NCBI GenBank assembly: GCA_963849095.1
Contig: CAWKGA010000006.1
Location: 124,001 to 188,000, forward strand
Direction: 5' to 3'
DNA length: 64,000 nt
Source of the DNA: JASHUC01 sp963849095
GTDB lineage: Bacteria > Pseudomonadota > Gammaproteobacteria > Steroidobacterales > Steroidobacteraceae
Position numbers and translations under genes: made by a program. Shown here one piece after another: positions 26,211 through 35,138 of this stretch (the stretch's first letter is position 1; each line of letters starts with the position of its first letter). Under the pieces are notes generated by a model, which did no database searches, was not told the DNA's origin, and saw nothing but the letters and a program-made list of their open reading frames with translations.

Positions 26211-26876
26211 ATGAAAAAACTGGGCACCATAGGTCTGTTGCTGGCCTTCTTTCTCATCGCCTGCAGCTCGACCGAGGCTGACTGGCAAAAGGCGACTGCG
26301 GCCAATACGGTCGCCGCATACCAGGACTTTCTGAAGGAGCACCCGAACGGGCCGAACGCCGACGAGGCGCGCTCGAAGATCCATTCGCTCGAGGACGATC
26401 AGGCGTGGATGTCTGCGATGAGCGCCAACACCGAGGCGGGCTTCCAGCAGTACGTGAAGGGAGAGCCGACCGGCGCGCACATGCAGGAAGCCCAGGACAA
26501 GATCACGGGCTTCGATCGCGCGGCCGCCTGGCAGACGGCATCTGCAGACGGGTCGGCCTCCGCCCTGCAAGCGTTCCTCGAGAAGTATCCGACGGGACCG
26601 GAATCCGACCAGGCGAAGGCCCAGCTGCAGAAGCTCAACAGTCAGTATCGCGTGCAGCTCGCGGGCACGTACCGCAGCGATCGCCAGGCGGAGCGGGCGA
26701 GCGCACGGCTGAAGGCCCGATACGGCGATCTGCTGCACGACGTGGTCGTCATTCCGCCCGCGGCTCCGTCGAAGGTCAGCCATCTGCAATCGGCGCCGAT
26801 GAGCGAGGACGAGGCGAACGCGGCCTGCGCGAAGCTCAAGAAGGCGCACCAGCGCTGCGAAGTCGTCAAGGGCTGA
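26211..26876 (+). CDS. Lipoprotein with three repeats and a SPOR-like C-terminus
   Basis: Protein of 221 aa with lipobox FFLIAC (Cys19). Residues about 22-145 hold three ~40-aa helical repeats, each with a WQ.A-type start, a FL..(H/Y)P.GP segment and a terminal I..L or LQKL. These resemble TPR-like outer-membrane lipoprotein repeats. The last 75 residues (YRVQLAGTYRSDRQAERA to CAKLKKAHQRCEVVKG) look like a SPOR domain, which binds denuded peptidoglycan. The ATG at 26211 is chosen for the signal peptide MKKLGTIGLLLAFF, with GAGGG upstream. A role in cell envelope or division is inferred. Confidence 0.82.
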   Translation: MKKLGTIGLLLAFFLIACSSTEADWQKATAANTVAAYQDFLKEHPNGPNADEARSKIHSLEDDQAWMSAMSANTEAGFQQYVKGEPTGAHMQEAQDKITGFDRAAAWQTASADGSASALQAFLEKYPTGPESDQAKAQLQKLNSQYRVQLAGTYRSDRQAERASARLKARYGDLLHDVVVIPPAAPSKVSHLQSAPMSEDEANAACAKLKKAHQRCEVVKG

Positions 26877-26882
26877 TTCCGG

Positions 26883-27500
26883 CTAGACCGCTGCGAAGCT
26901 GCGCGCCGCAGCGGTCCAGGCCGGCGCCGCATCGAGCGCTTCCGGCACCTGCTCGGGCTCGGAGACGACCTGCCACATGCTCGAGTGCCGCTCGTCCATG
27001 AAGCGCTCCTCGATGGCGCGGGACAGCAGATCGATCAGCGGGTCGAAGAAGGCGCGAGTGTTCACCAGCACGATCGGGTTGAGGTAGAGCCCGAGCCGCT
27101 TGAGGCTGATCGCCTCGAGGAGCTCCTCGAGCGTGCCCGAACCGCCGGGCAGGGCGACCGCCGCCTGGCTCCGCGCGAGCATGAGCTGCTTGCGAGTCCG
27201 CATGTCCTCGACGAGCTCGAGTTCCGTGAGCCCCTTGTGGCCCCATTCGAGCTCTGCCATGAACCGGGGCAGGACACCCACGACCCGGCCGCCTTTGCTC
27301 AGCGCGCCGTCGGCGAGAGCGCCCATCGAGCCCGCGGCGCCGCCGCCATAGACGATGCCGAAGCCTTGCCCGGCGAGCGTCGCGCCGAGCCTGTGCGCCG
27401 CTTCGCGGTACTGCGGATGGGCCGTCCGGCTCGATGCGCAGTACACGCAGACGGCCCGCACGGTCCGTCCTGGGCCGATACTGGGGTCGGCCGCGCTCAT
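26883..27500 (-). CDS. LOG-family nucleotide phosphoribohydrolase
   Basis: Protein of 205 aa of the TIGR00730/LOG family, which cleaves cytokinin riboside 5'-monophosphates or AMP to base and ribose phosphate. The Rossmann start VCVYCASSR, the MRTRK segment (100-104) and the catalytic PGGSGTLEE (118-126) are intact. It ends 6 bp from the convergent lipoprotein gene and lies 14 bp after the Rieske gene on the same strand, so the two may share a transcript. Confidence 0.92.
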   Translation of the reverse strand: MSAADPSIGPGRTVRAVCVYCASSRTAHPQYREAAHRLGATLAGQGFGIVYGGGAAGSMGALADGALSKGGRVVGVLPRFMAELEWGHKGLTELELVEDMRTRKQLMLARSQAAVALPGGSGTLEELLEAISLKRLGLYLNPIVLVNTRAFFDPLIDLLSRAIEERFMDERHSSMWQVVSEPEQVPEALDAAPAWTAAARSFAAV

Positions 27501-27514
27501 GGTCGATTACATCC

Positions 27515-28614
27515 TCATCGCGGCATGAGCCTCCCGGAGCGCGCCAGCACGTCGCGCAGATCGCGAATCGCCGGGAACACCTCGTTGTTCCAGTCCGCGC
27601 CCTGCGCGTCGTGGGCCCGCTGCTCGTGCTCGACGATGTCCTTGTCCTCGCGGAAGATGTTCTCGGTGAACCAGGTCACGAACGGCCACACCAGGTGGAT
27701 CAGGCCGGGGATCGGCGGCTTCTTCACCGACAGATACCCGAAAGTCCGGTTGGTCCGCTGCTCGCCATCGAGCGGCGTATAGCACAGCCACACGTCGAGC
27801 ACCGGGTCCTGGCTCTCGTTGATGTCGCGTCCGACCCAGACCTTGAGGCTCTGCGCGGGGTAGTCGGTGCGGATCCGCATGTGATCGGAGAACTCCTTCG
27901 CCGGCGCTTTGCGCTTGCGCACCAGGTCGACGATGACCCGCTCGCCGACCGACTGCTTCCCCTCGGTGCGGCTGAAGCTGTACTCCACCTGCGCCCAGTG
28001 ATCGCCATGCTGGCGTCCGAGGCACCTCGCCTTGATCGAGCCCATCTGCTTGCGGTGCATGAACTGGTGGTTCATGTCGAAGAGATTCTCGTGCATGAAC
28101 GTGTAGTGGCACGCAACTTCGCGGTTCAGGCGCCGGGTCTTGTAGTCCTTGCGCTGCGATGCGCCGAGCGGTCCGGGAAGCCGGCCCTCCGCCAGGGCGG
28201 GGTCGCCCGGAAAGACGAAGATCAGTCCGTCGATCTCCCGCGCCGGGTAGCTCCGCACGCCGTTGGGCAGGCGTTCCTTGCCGAGATAGGGCACATCCAC
28301 GCACTTGCCGGCCCCATCGTAGGTCCAGCCATGGTAGTGGCATTTGAGCTCGTCGCCGCACACGACACCGAGGTGCAGCGGCACCTGGCGATGCGCGCAG
28401 CGATCCTCCAGCGCGAACACCTGCCCGCTCTGCCCCGGTAGAGCACGATCGGCTGCCCGGCGAAGCGGCGGCCCAGCGTTCGGCCCGTCTTCAGCTCATC
28501 GGACCAGGCGAGGGGATACCAGTAGTCCGGGTGGGCGCCTACGCGACGCAGATCGAGTCCATTGGGTGAATTGACCGCACGCAGAGGAGTTGGATTCAAG
28601 GCTTCTTCGGACAT
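27515..28614 (-). pseudogene. Rieske [2Fe-2S] aromatic ring-hydroxylating oxygenase, frameshifted
   Basis: Oxygenase alpha subunit of the single-component or VanA/phthalate-type family. The first 60 residues (MSEEALNPTPL to PIVLYRG) read in one frame from ATG 28614, with GGGAGAG upstream. From VFALEDRCAHR on, the protein continues in another frame. One missing C in the run at 28433-28436 restores RGQSGQVFALED and a 366-aa protein. The Rieske ligands CAH and CHYH and the mononuclear iron triad region ENLFDMNHQFMH are present. The substrate is unknown. It is either a recent pseudogene or a homopolymer base-calling error; all other parts look intact. Confidence 0.8.
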
Positions 28615-28825
28615 CGGACTCTCCCAAGGCCCCCAAGGGAAGGGTACCTCGTCCCTCACGTCCTCGCTCGCTGATTGCGCCGTCCCGCGTACCAATAGTC
28701 TAGTTCAAGCCCAGGCACGTGCTCAGGCGGCAACCTAGGTCTCTGGGCGGGCTCACTTTCCACTGCACAGCGCGACGGAGTGGTACAGTAGGGCGCGATG
28801 CGGGCGGGCCGCACGCGGAGGATCT

Positions 28826-29005
28826 GTGGCCAAGCCGAACTATCAGCACGCACGACGGCAGAGGGAGCTCGCGAGAAAGGCGCGCCAGCAGGAGAAGCTG
28901 CAGCGTCGCTCGGCTCGCACGAGCACCGCGGCCGACAGCGAGCCAGCGCAGCCGGCTTTGGGCAGCGGCGATCCCACGCGTGATCCGACTCCGGGGAGCG
29001 CATGA
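28826..29005 (+). CDS. Small basic conserved protein
   Basis: Protein of 59 aa starting MAKPNYQHARRQREL. It has a highly basic helical N-terminal half (ARKARQQEKLQRR) and a Pro/Gly/Asp-rich tail. The opening matches a small protein seen widely in proteobacteria, with no assigned function. The GTG start has a GGAGG ribosome site 6 bp upstream. Its stop overlaps the next gene's ATG (ATGA), so the two are coupled. Confidence 0.75.
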   Translation: MAKPNYQHARRQRELARKARQQEKLQRRSARTSTAADSEPAQPALGSGDPTRDPTPGSA

Positions 29006-29409
29006 GGCTCGCCTCACCGGGTGCGGCTGCAGCAGCCGGACGCGAACGGCGGATCGACCGGCTGCGGCGCGACCGGGCGGCCGCTCAGGCACTGCGTATC
29101 GCCTTCCCTGCCCTGCAGCAGCTGCGGCTGGAGCTCACGTTCGAGGGCGCCTCGGGCGCGCCCGCCTCGCAGTCACACGTCCTGCATCCGCCGGCCCGCG
29201 CCTTCTTCGAGTTTCCCTGTCCCTATGCCGATTGCGACGGCCTCTTCAATCTCACCGCCGCCGTCAACGCTGCGCTCGCGAGCGCCACCCACCGGGCGGA
29301 GGGCGTGTCCGAGTGCTTCGGCCTGCGCGCGCGGGATCACGCCTCGAAGCAGCCCTGCCAGCTGCGCCTCCTGTACACCGTCACGGCGACGCTCGACGGC
29401 GCCGCCTGA
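29002..29409 (+). CDS. Small four-cysteine protein
   Basis: Protein of 135 aa; no function recognised. The N-terminal third is basic and helical (GRERRIDRLRRDRAAAQAL). The C-terminal part has four cysteines, Cys73 and Cys78 in FPCPYADCDG, then Cys105 and Cys119, suggesting a zinc-ribbon-like site. The ATG overlaps the stop of the upstream 59-aa gene by 4 bp, so the two form a small operon. Confidence 0.78.
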   Translation: MRLASPGAAAAAGRERRIDRLRRDRAAAQALRIAFPALQQLRLELTFEGASGAPASQSHVLHPPARAFFEFPCPYADCDGLFNLTAAVNAALASATHRAEGVSECFGLRARDHASKQPCQLRLLYTVTATLDGAA

Positions 29410-29456
29410 GCGGTGTGCCGGAACGAGCCGTAGTACACTGCCCCGCACGACACGGA

Positions 29457-29474
29457 GGCTCGGAAGTCCGAGCC
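29457..29474 (+). terminator. Perfect hairpin between small operon and PQQ dehydrogenase gene
   Basis: GGCTCGG, loop AAGT, CCGAGCC: a perfect 7-bp stem (8 bp if the A-T pair is counted) lies 30 bp upstream of the dehydrogenase start. No T-tract follows, so it may be a 5'-leader structure or a weak terminator rather than an intrinsic terminator. Confidence 0.4.
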
Positions 29475-29503
29475 ATCTTGCTGCCGTCCACGGGGGATTG
29501 AGC

Positions 29504-31645
29504 GTGGCCGATACGAGTCTTCGGTATTTCCGCACGTGCGCCGCGGCCGCGTTGTGGATCCTCGGCGCGTGGGCTGCAGGCATGGCCGCGAGCGAAGCGG
29601 CCGCCTCCGGCAAGGCTCCCGCGACGGGACCGGCCGCCGTCACGGCCCAGCGGCTGATCCGGGCGAACTCCGACCCCGGCGACTGGATGACGGTCGGCCG
29701 CACCCACGACGAGCAGCGGTACAGTCCGCTCAAGCAGATCAACACGCGCAACGTCTCGAAGCTCGGCCTCGCATGGTTCGCGGATTTCGACACGAACCGC
29801 AGCCAGGAAGGCACGCCTCTCGAGATCGACGGGGTCCTGTATCTCTCGACCGCCTGGAGCAAGGTCAAGGCCTACGATGCGAGAACCGGCAGGCTCCTCT
29901 GGGCCTACGATCCGAAGGTGCCGGGCGAGTTCGCCGGCCGAGGCTGCTGCGATGTCGTGAACCGCGGCCTCGCGGCCTGGCACGGCAAGATCTACGTCGG
30001 CGCCTACGACGGGAGACTCATCGCGCTCGATGCCAAGACGGGCAAGGTCGTCTGGTCCGTGCTGACCGTGGACCACAACAAGCCGTACACGATCACCGGT
30101 GCGCCGCGCGTCGCGAAGGGTCGGGTTCTCATCGGCAACGCTGGAGGCGAGTTCGGCATCCGAGGCTACCTCTCGGCCTACGACGCCGAGACGGGAAAGC
30201 TCGACTGGCGCTTCTACACGATTCCGGGCAATCCCGCCGACGGCTTCGAGCAGCCGATCCTCGCGAAGGCCGCGCAGACCTGGCACGGCGACTGGTGGAA
30301 GGCCGGCGGCGGCGGCGGCGTGTGGGACGCGATCATCTATGATCCGCAATCGAATCTCGTCTATTTCGGCACCGGCAACGGCACGCCCTGGAATCGCGAG
30401 TACCGCGGATCGGGCGGAGGCGACAATCTGTTCGTCGCCTCGATCATCGCGGTCAACGCGGACACCGGCGCGTACGCGTGGCACTACCAGCTCACGCCCG
30501 GCGAGGAGTGGGACTACGACGCGACCCCGCCGCTGATGCTCGCCAACCTGCGGATCGACGGCCGATCGCGCAGGGTCCTCATGCAGGCCTCGAAGAACGG
30601 CTTCTTCTACGTGCTCGACGCCCACACCGGTGCGCTCATCTCGGCCAAGAATTTCGTGCCCGTCACCTGGACGCTGGGCATCGACCCGGAGACGGGGCGG
30701 CCGATGACGAACCCGGCGGCGCGATACGACATCACGGGAAAGCAGGCCTTCCTCAAGCCCGGCGGACAGGGCGCGCACGCCTGGCACCCGATGTCGTTCG
30801 ATCCGCACACGGGCCTCGTTTACTTCTCGGCCATCGACACCCAAGGCACGATGAAGTCCGCAAAAACGTACACGTACGTGCCGATGGGCGCCAATACCGG
30901 ATTGAACTTCGGCGCGCCGACCGGCATGCAGACCCGACCCCGCCCCCAGGCGCCGGTGCACTCCCGTCTCGTCGCGTGGGATCCCGTGAGGCAGCGCGAG
31001 GTCTGGCAGTCGCAGCTGCTCGGCAGGATCGGAGCCGGAACGCTCGCCACGGCGGGCGGCCTGGTCTTCCAGGGCACGACCGACGGCCGATTCCTCGCCT
31101 ACAGCGCGGCCGACGGCAAGGTTCTGTGGTCGACGGACGCGCAAACCGGTGTCGTCGCCGGGCCCATGAGCTTTGCGATCGACGGCGAGCAATACATCGC
31201 CGAGGAGGTCGGTTACGGCCTCGTGCGTTACGGAATGAGCAACCAGTCCCGGGTGCTGGTCTTCAAGCTCGGCGGGACGGCCTCGCTCCCTCCCGCGCCG
31301 CCTCCGCCTGCTCCGCCCGTGCTGGATCCACCGCCCTCCACGGCCTCCGCCGCGACGATTGAGCGGGGACAGGCGCAGTTCGAGAGCCATTGCGCGACGT
31401 GCCACGATCCGCCGGCCGCGAATCGCAGCGTCTTCCCCGACCTGCGTTACTCGCCGGCGCTCGGGAGCGCGGCGGCGTTCGATGCGATCGTGCTCGGAGG
31501 GGTGTTTCAGACAAATGGCATGGCCTCGTTCAAGGGCCGGCTCACCGAGCCTCAAGTCCAGTCCGTGCGGGCCTACATGATCGAGCGGGCCAATCAGGCC
31601 AAGGCGGCGCTCGCGACGGCACCAGGCGGCGGGGCGCCGAGATAA
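29504..31645 (+). CDS. PQQ-dependent quinohemoprotein dehydrogenase
   Basis: Periplasmic alcohol dehydrogenase of 713 aa, type II (PQQ plus cytochrome c). A signal segment (about 11-35) precedes an eight-bladed propeller with the vicinal cysteines Cys148-Cys149 (RGCCD) that contact PQQ. Trp-docking repeats follow (WKAGGGGGVWDAIIYDP, YDAETGKLDWRFY). After a Pro-rich linker (PAPPPPAPPVLDPPP) a cytochrome domain has CATCH (630-634) and a later Met as axial ligand. The GTG at 29504 gives the signal peptide, with GGGGGA upstream. It is first in a three-gene operon with the CCD oxygenase and mmsA genes. Confidence 0.9.
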   Translation: MADTSLRYFRTCAAAALWILGAWAAGMAASEAAASGKAPATGPAAVTAQRLIRANSDPGDWMTVGRTHDEQRYSPLKQINTRNVSKLGLAWFADFDTNRSQEGTPLEIDGVLYLSTAWSKVKAYDARTGRLLWAYDPKVPGEFAGRGCCDVVNRGLAAWHGKIYVGAYDGRLIALDAKTGKVVWSVLTVDHNKPYTITGAPRVAKGRVLIGNAGGEFGIRGYLSAYDAETGKLDWRFYTIPGNPADGFEQPILAKAAQTWHGDWWKAGGGGGVWDAIIYDPQSNLVYFGTGNGTPWNREYRGSGGGDNLFVASIIAVNADTGAYAWHYQLTPGEEWDYDATPPLMLANLRIDGRSRRVLMQASKNGFFYVLDAHTGALISAKNFVPVTWTLGIDPETGRPMTNPAARYDITGKQAFLKPGGQGAHAWHPMSFDPHTGLVYFSAIDTQGTMKSAKTYTYVPMGANTGLNFGAPTGMQTRPRPQAPVHSRLVAWDPVRQREVWQSQLLGRIGAGTLATAGGLVFQGTTDGRFLAYSAADGKVLWSTDAQTGVVAGPMSFAIDGEQYIAEEVGYGLVRYGMSNQSRVLVFKLGGTASLPPAPPPPAPPVLDPPPSTASAATIERGQAQFESHCATCHDPPAANRSVFPDLRYSPALGSAAAFDAIVLGGVFQTNGMASFKGRLTEPQVQSVRAYMIERANQAKAALATAPGGGAPR

Positions 31646-31664
31646 CCGCCGCTCGGACTGAGCC

Positions 31665-33131
31665 ATGGTTGATTTCTCGAGGATGCCGGAGGCCACCGGC
31701 TACTTCAGCCCCTCGCGGTTCGGCGCGGAGGTCCTCGACTGCGAGGTGACCGGAGCAATACCCGCCGATCTCGACGGGGCCTTCTACCGGATGCACGTCA
31801 ACTGGTTCTATCCGCCGAAGTTCGACGATGAGGCGAGCCTCTCCGCCGACGGATACATGAGCATGTTCCGCATCAAGCGGGGCATCGTCGACTACCGCGG
31901 GCGCTACGTCCGCACCGACCGCTTCGCGCGCCAGCTCGGCGCCCGCCGGCAGCTCTACGGCTACTACCGCAATCCCTACACCGACGACCCCGAAGTCCGC
32001 AACATCGGCAATCCCGGCGAGCGCACCACCGCCAACACGACGCCTGTCATCCTCGGCGGCAAGCTGTACGCGACGAAGGAAGATGGGCTCCCCTACGAGC
32101 TCGACCCCAATACTCTCGAGACGTTGAGACAGGAGGATTTCGGCGGGCAATGGCAGAGTCAGACGTTCACGGCGCACCCGAAGCTCGATCCGCGGACGGG
32201 CGAGCTCATCGCCTTCGGCTACGAGGCGAGCGGGCTCGCGGCACGCGATGTCTTCCTCTCAACCTTCGACCGATCGGGTGCCATCAAGAGCTCGATGCGC
32301 TTCGAGGTGCCGTACACAACGATGCTGCACGACATCGCACTCACCGAGCGGCACGTCATCATTCCGGGCAGCTCCCTCACCACGAGCCGCGAGCGGCTCG
32401 AGGCAGGCAAGATTCACTGGGGCTGGGACCGCACGCAGGAGAGCTATTACGGCATCGTGCCGCGCGACGGCGATCCGCGCGAGATCCGCTGGTTCCGGGG
32501 CCCGGAGCGCTCGATCGTACACACGGCGAACGCCTGGTCGGAAGGCAACACGGTCTACCTCGATCTGCCGATGGCGGACGGCAACACCTGGCCCTTCTTC
32601 CCGGATATCCACGGCGGCGCATTCGAGATGCACGCCAACACGATACGCCGGCTCACCTTCGATCTTGATTCCGGCCGCGATCGCTGCCGCGAGCAGGTGC
32701 TGTTCGACCGGGAAGTCACGAGCTTCACGCGCATCGACGACCGCTTCATCACGCGCCCGCACCGCTACATCTACGTGCAGTTCGCGGACGGGAGCCGCCC
32801 CTTCCGCAGCAGCTTGCCCCACGATCCGCGCGCTCAGCCCAACAACTCGCTCGCCCGCTTCGATCTGAAGACGAGGTCGATGGTGTCCTTCTTCGGAGGC
32901 GACACTCACGTCCTGCAGGAGCCGTGCTTCATCCCCCGCTCCGCGAGCAGCGCCGAGGGCGACGGTTATCTGCTCGCGACCGTCCACAACCTGGGCGCGA
33001 TGCGCGCCGAGCTCGCCGTCGTGGACGCCGTGTCGATGACGGAGCTCGCGCGAGTCATTCTGCCGTTCCGAAACCCCGGCCAGGTCCACGGCACGTGGGC
33101 GACGGCGCGGGATCTTCCACTTCTGGTGTGA
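31665..33131 (+). CDS. Carotenoid/lignostilbene-type cleavage dioxygenase
   Basis: Non-heme iron dioxygenase of 488 aa of the CCD/RPE65 family, which cleaves C=C bonds in carotenoids, stilbenes or isoeugenol-like phenylpropenes. Four iron-binding His are expected; candidates are in TFTAHPKLD, TMLHDIA, SIVHTAN and the C-terminal QVHGTW. The Glu that often fixes the second-shell His is plausibly in the LPYELDPNT region or near. It follows the PQQ dehydrogenase by 19 bp and precedes the aldehyde dehydrogenase by 14 bp. With those partners, an aromatic or terpenoid substrate is more likely than a carotenoid pigment; this is inference. Confidence 0.88.
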   Translation: MVDFSRMPEATGYFSPSRFGAEVLDCEVTGAIPADLDGAFYRMHVNWFYPPKFDDEASLSADGYMSMFRIKRGIVDYRGRYVRTDRFARQLGARRQLYGYYRNPYTDDPEVRNIGNPGERTTANTTPVILGGKLYATKEDGLPYELDPNTLETLRQEDFGGQWQSQTFTAHPKLDPRTGELIAFGYEASGLAARDVFLSTFDRSGAIKSSMRFEVPYTTMLHDIALTERHVIIPGSSLTTSRERLEAGKIHWGWDRTQESYYGIVPRDGDPREIRWFRGPERSIVHTANAWSEGNTVYLDLPMADGNTWPFFPDIHGGAFEMHANTIRRLTFDLDSGRDRCREQVLFDREVTSFTRIDDRFITRPHRYIYVQFADGSRPFRSSLPHDPRAQPNNSLARFDLKTRSMVSFFGGDTHVLQEPCFIPRSASSAEGDGYLLATVHNLGAMRAELAVVDAVSMTELARVILPFRNPGQVHGTWATARDLPLLV

Positions 33132-33145
33132 GGAAGCACTCGACG

Positions 33146-34670
33146 ATGCGCGAGATCCTTCACTTCATCGCGGGCGCCGCCGTCCCCGGATGCGGTGAGC
33201 GCTTCGCCGAGGTTCACGATCCGCTGTCCGGCCTCCCGCAAGCTCGGGTCCCGCTCGGGTCCCGAGCCGAGCTGGACCAGGCCGTGCAAGCCGCGGCGGC
33301 GGCTCAATCGGCCTGGGCTGCCGTCAATCCGCAGCGCCGTGCCCGGGTGCTGTTCGAGTTCAAGCGGCTCGTCGAGAGCCGCATGCAGGAGCTCGCGGAG
33401 CTGCTCTCGAGCGAGCACGGCAAGATGCTCGCGGACAGCCGGGGAGACATCGAGCGCGGCCTGGACGTGATCGAGTTCGCCTGCGGCATCCCCCATCTGT
33501 TGAAAGGGGAGTACACGGAGGGCGCGGGTCCCGGCATCGACGTCTACTCGCTACGCCAGCCCCTGGGCGTGGTAGCCGGCATCACGCCCTTCAACTTCCC
33601 GGCCATGATCCCCATGTGGATGTTCGGCCCCGCCATCGCGTGCGGCAACGCCTTCATCCTCAAGCCCTCGGAGAAGGACCCCTCCGTGCCGGTGCGGCTC
33701 GCCGAGCTCATGATGGAGGCCGGAGCCCCCGCCGGGATTCTGAGCGTGGTGCACGGCGACAAGGAGGCCGTGGACGCAATCGTCGCCCACCCGCTCATCC
33801 AGGCGGTGAGCTTCGTCGGCTCCTCGGAGGTGGCGCAATACGTCTATGCCGGCGCCACCGCGCTCGGCAAGCGCGTGCAGGCCATGGGCGGCGCGAAGAA
33901 CCACGGCATCGTCCTCCCCGACGCCGATCTCGACCAGGCGGTGCGCGACATCGCGGGCGCGGCATTCGGATCGGCCGGCGAGCGTTGCATGGCGCTTCCC
34001 GTCGTGGTCCCGGTCGGTGAGAGAACCGCCGAAGCGCTGCGCGCTCGGCTCGTGGCTGCCATCGGCCGCCTTAAGGTCGGCGCTCCGGCCGATCCTGAGG
34101 CCGACTATGGCCCCCTCGTGAGCTCCGAGCATCGCGAGCGCGTTCTGCGCTACATCCGGATGGGCGTGGACGAGGGTGCCGAGCTGGTCGTAGACGGACG
34201 CGGCCTCGAGCGACGAGGAGCCGCGGCCGGGCTACTTCCTCGGTCCGACGCTCTTCGATCGCGTGATCCCCTCGATGCGCAGCTACCGGGAGGAGATCTT
34301 CGGTCCGGTCCTGCAGATCGTCCGCGCCGCGAGCTTCGAGGAAGCCCTGGCGCTGCCCTCCGCACACCCTTACGGAAACGGCGCGGCGATCTTCACGCGC
34401 AGCGGCAGCGCCGCGCGCGAGTTCGCGGCGCGCGTGAACGTCGGCATGGTCGGCATCAACGTCCCGATCCCCGTGCCCGTCGCCTATCACTCCTTCGGCG
34501 GCTGGAAGCGCTCCGCGTTCGGCGACGCGAACCAGCACGGCATGGACGGCGTGCGCTTCTTCACCCGGACCAAGACGGTCACCGCGCGCTGGCCCGCCGC
34601 CGGGGTCGCGCCCGGGCCGGGGGCCGATCCGCTCAGGGACTGCTCGCCACCACGTCACCGATCTGGATGA
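33146..34670 (+). pseudogene. mmsA: Methylmalonate-semialdehyde dehydrogenase (CoA-acylating), frameshifted
   Basis: Aldehyde dehydrogenase-superfamily enzyme that turns methylmalonate or malonate semialdehyde into acyl-CoA. From ATG 33146 the frame holds GITPFNFPAMIPMWMF, the NAD motif GSSEVAQYVY and the active-site GSAGERCMAL, then is lost at about residue 357. The remainder, EPRPGYFLGPTLFDRV through FTRTKTVTARWP, is in the +1 frame. One extra G near 34217 explains it and restores about 507 aa, the normal family length. The C-terminus overlaps the convergent EthD gene by 38 bp. It is either a pseudogene or a sequencing indel. Confidence 0.85.
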
Positions 34671-34947
34671 CCGGCTGTCCGTTGGTGAAGTTCGGCACGT
34701 CGCTGATGAGCTCCTGCGACCGCGCGAGTCCCGCCTGGTAGGCGTCCGGGTCGCCGAGCCAGATGCTGATGACCGCGAGAAAGTCCGGGGGCGAGCCGTC
34801 CGGGGAGCTCAAGCACTTGCGCAGCTCGATCCGCGTGATTCCCTTGCCGAACACCCGCTGGATGAGCGGGATATGGCGGCGGACGTAGTAGTCGAAGTCG
34901 AACCGGAGGTCGGGAGCATTCCGGTACAGCACGGTCACGCACTGCAT
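34633..34947 (-). CDS. EthD-domain protein
   Basis: Small dimeric ferredoxin-fold protein of 104 aa of the EthD/ABM family, often near ring-cleavage or ether-degradation enzymes. The motif RFDFDYYVRRHIPLIQRVFG is the family hallmark. An in-frame ATG at 34953 is nearer the GAGGA ribosome site than usual, so the ATG at 34947 with 6-bp spacing is preferred. It is convergent with mmsA. No catalytic role is assigned. Confidence 0.8.
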   Translation of the reverse strand: MQCVTVLYRNAPDLRFDFDYYVRRHIPLIQRVFGKGITRIELRKCLSSPDGSPPDFLAVISIWLGDPDAYQAGLARSQELISDVPNFTNGQPVIQIGDVVASSP

Positions 34948-35138
34948 GGTCATTCCTCAAGCTTTGCGGCAAGGGCCCCGACAATAAGAGCAACGGGAGG
35001 TGCTGTCGAGGCCGCCGTCTCAGCCCCGCCGAACGCCCAAACGGATCTGGCGCCGGGCGCCGTGAAGTTTCGCGGTATTCGAGCTACATTACGCCCCGGA
35101 GCGCGGCGAACGCCGCCGCCGCTCGAGGGAGAACAAGA

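Noticed and set aside
29381..31696. Minus-strand frame of 771 codons opposite the PQQ dehydrogenase
   Set aside because: The plus strand encodes the CC pair, Trp-docking repeats and CATCH; the antisense frame is a shadow.
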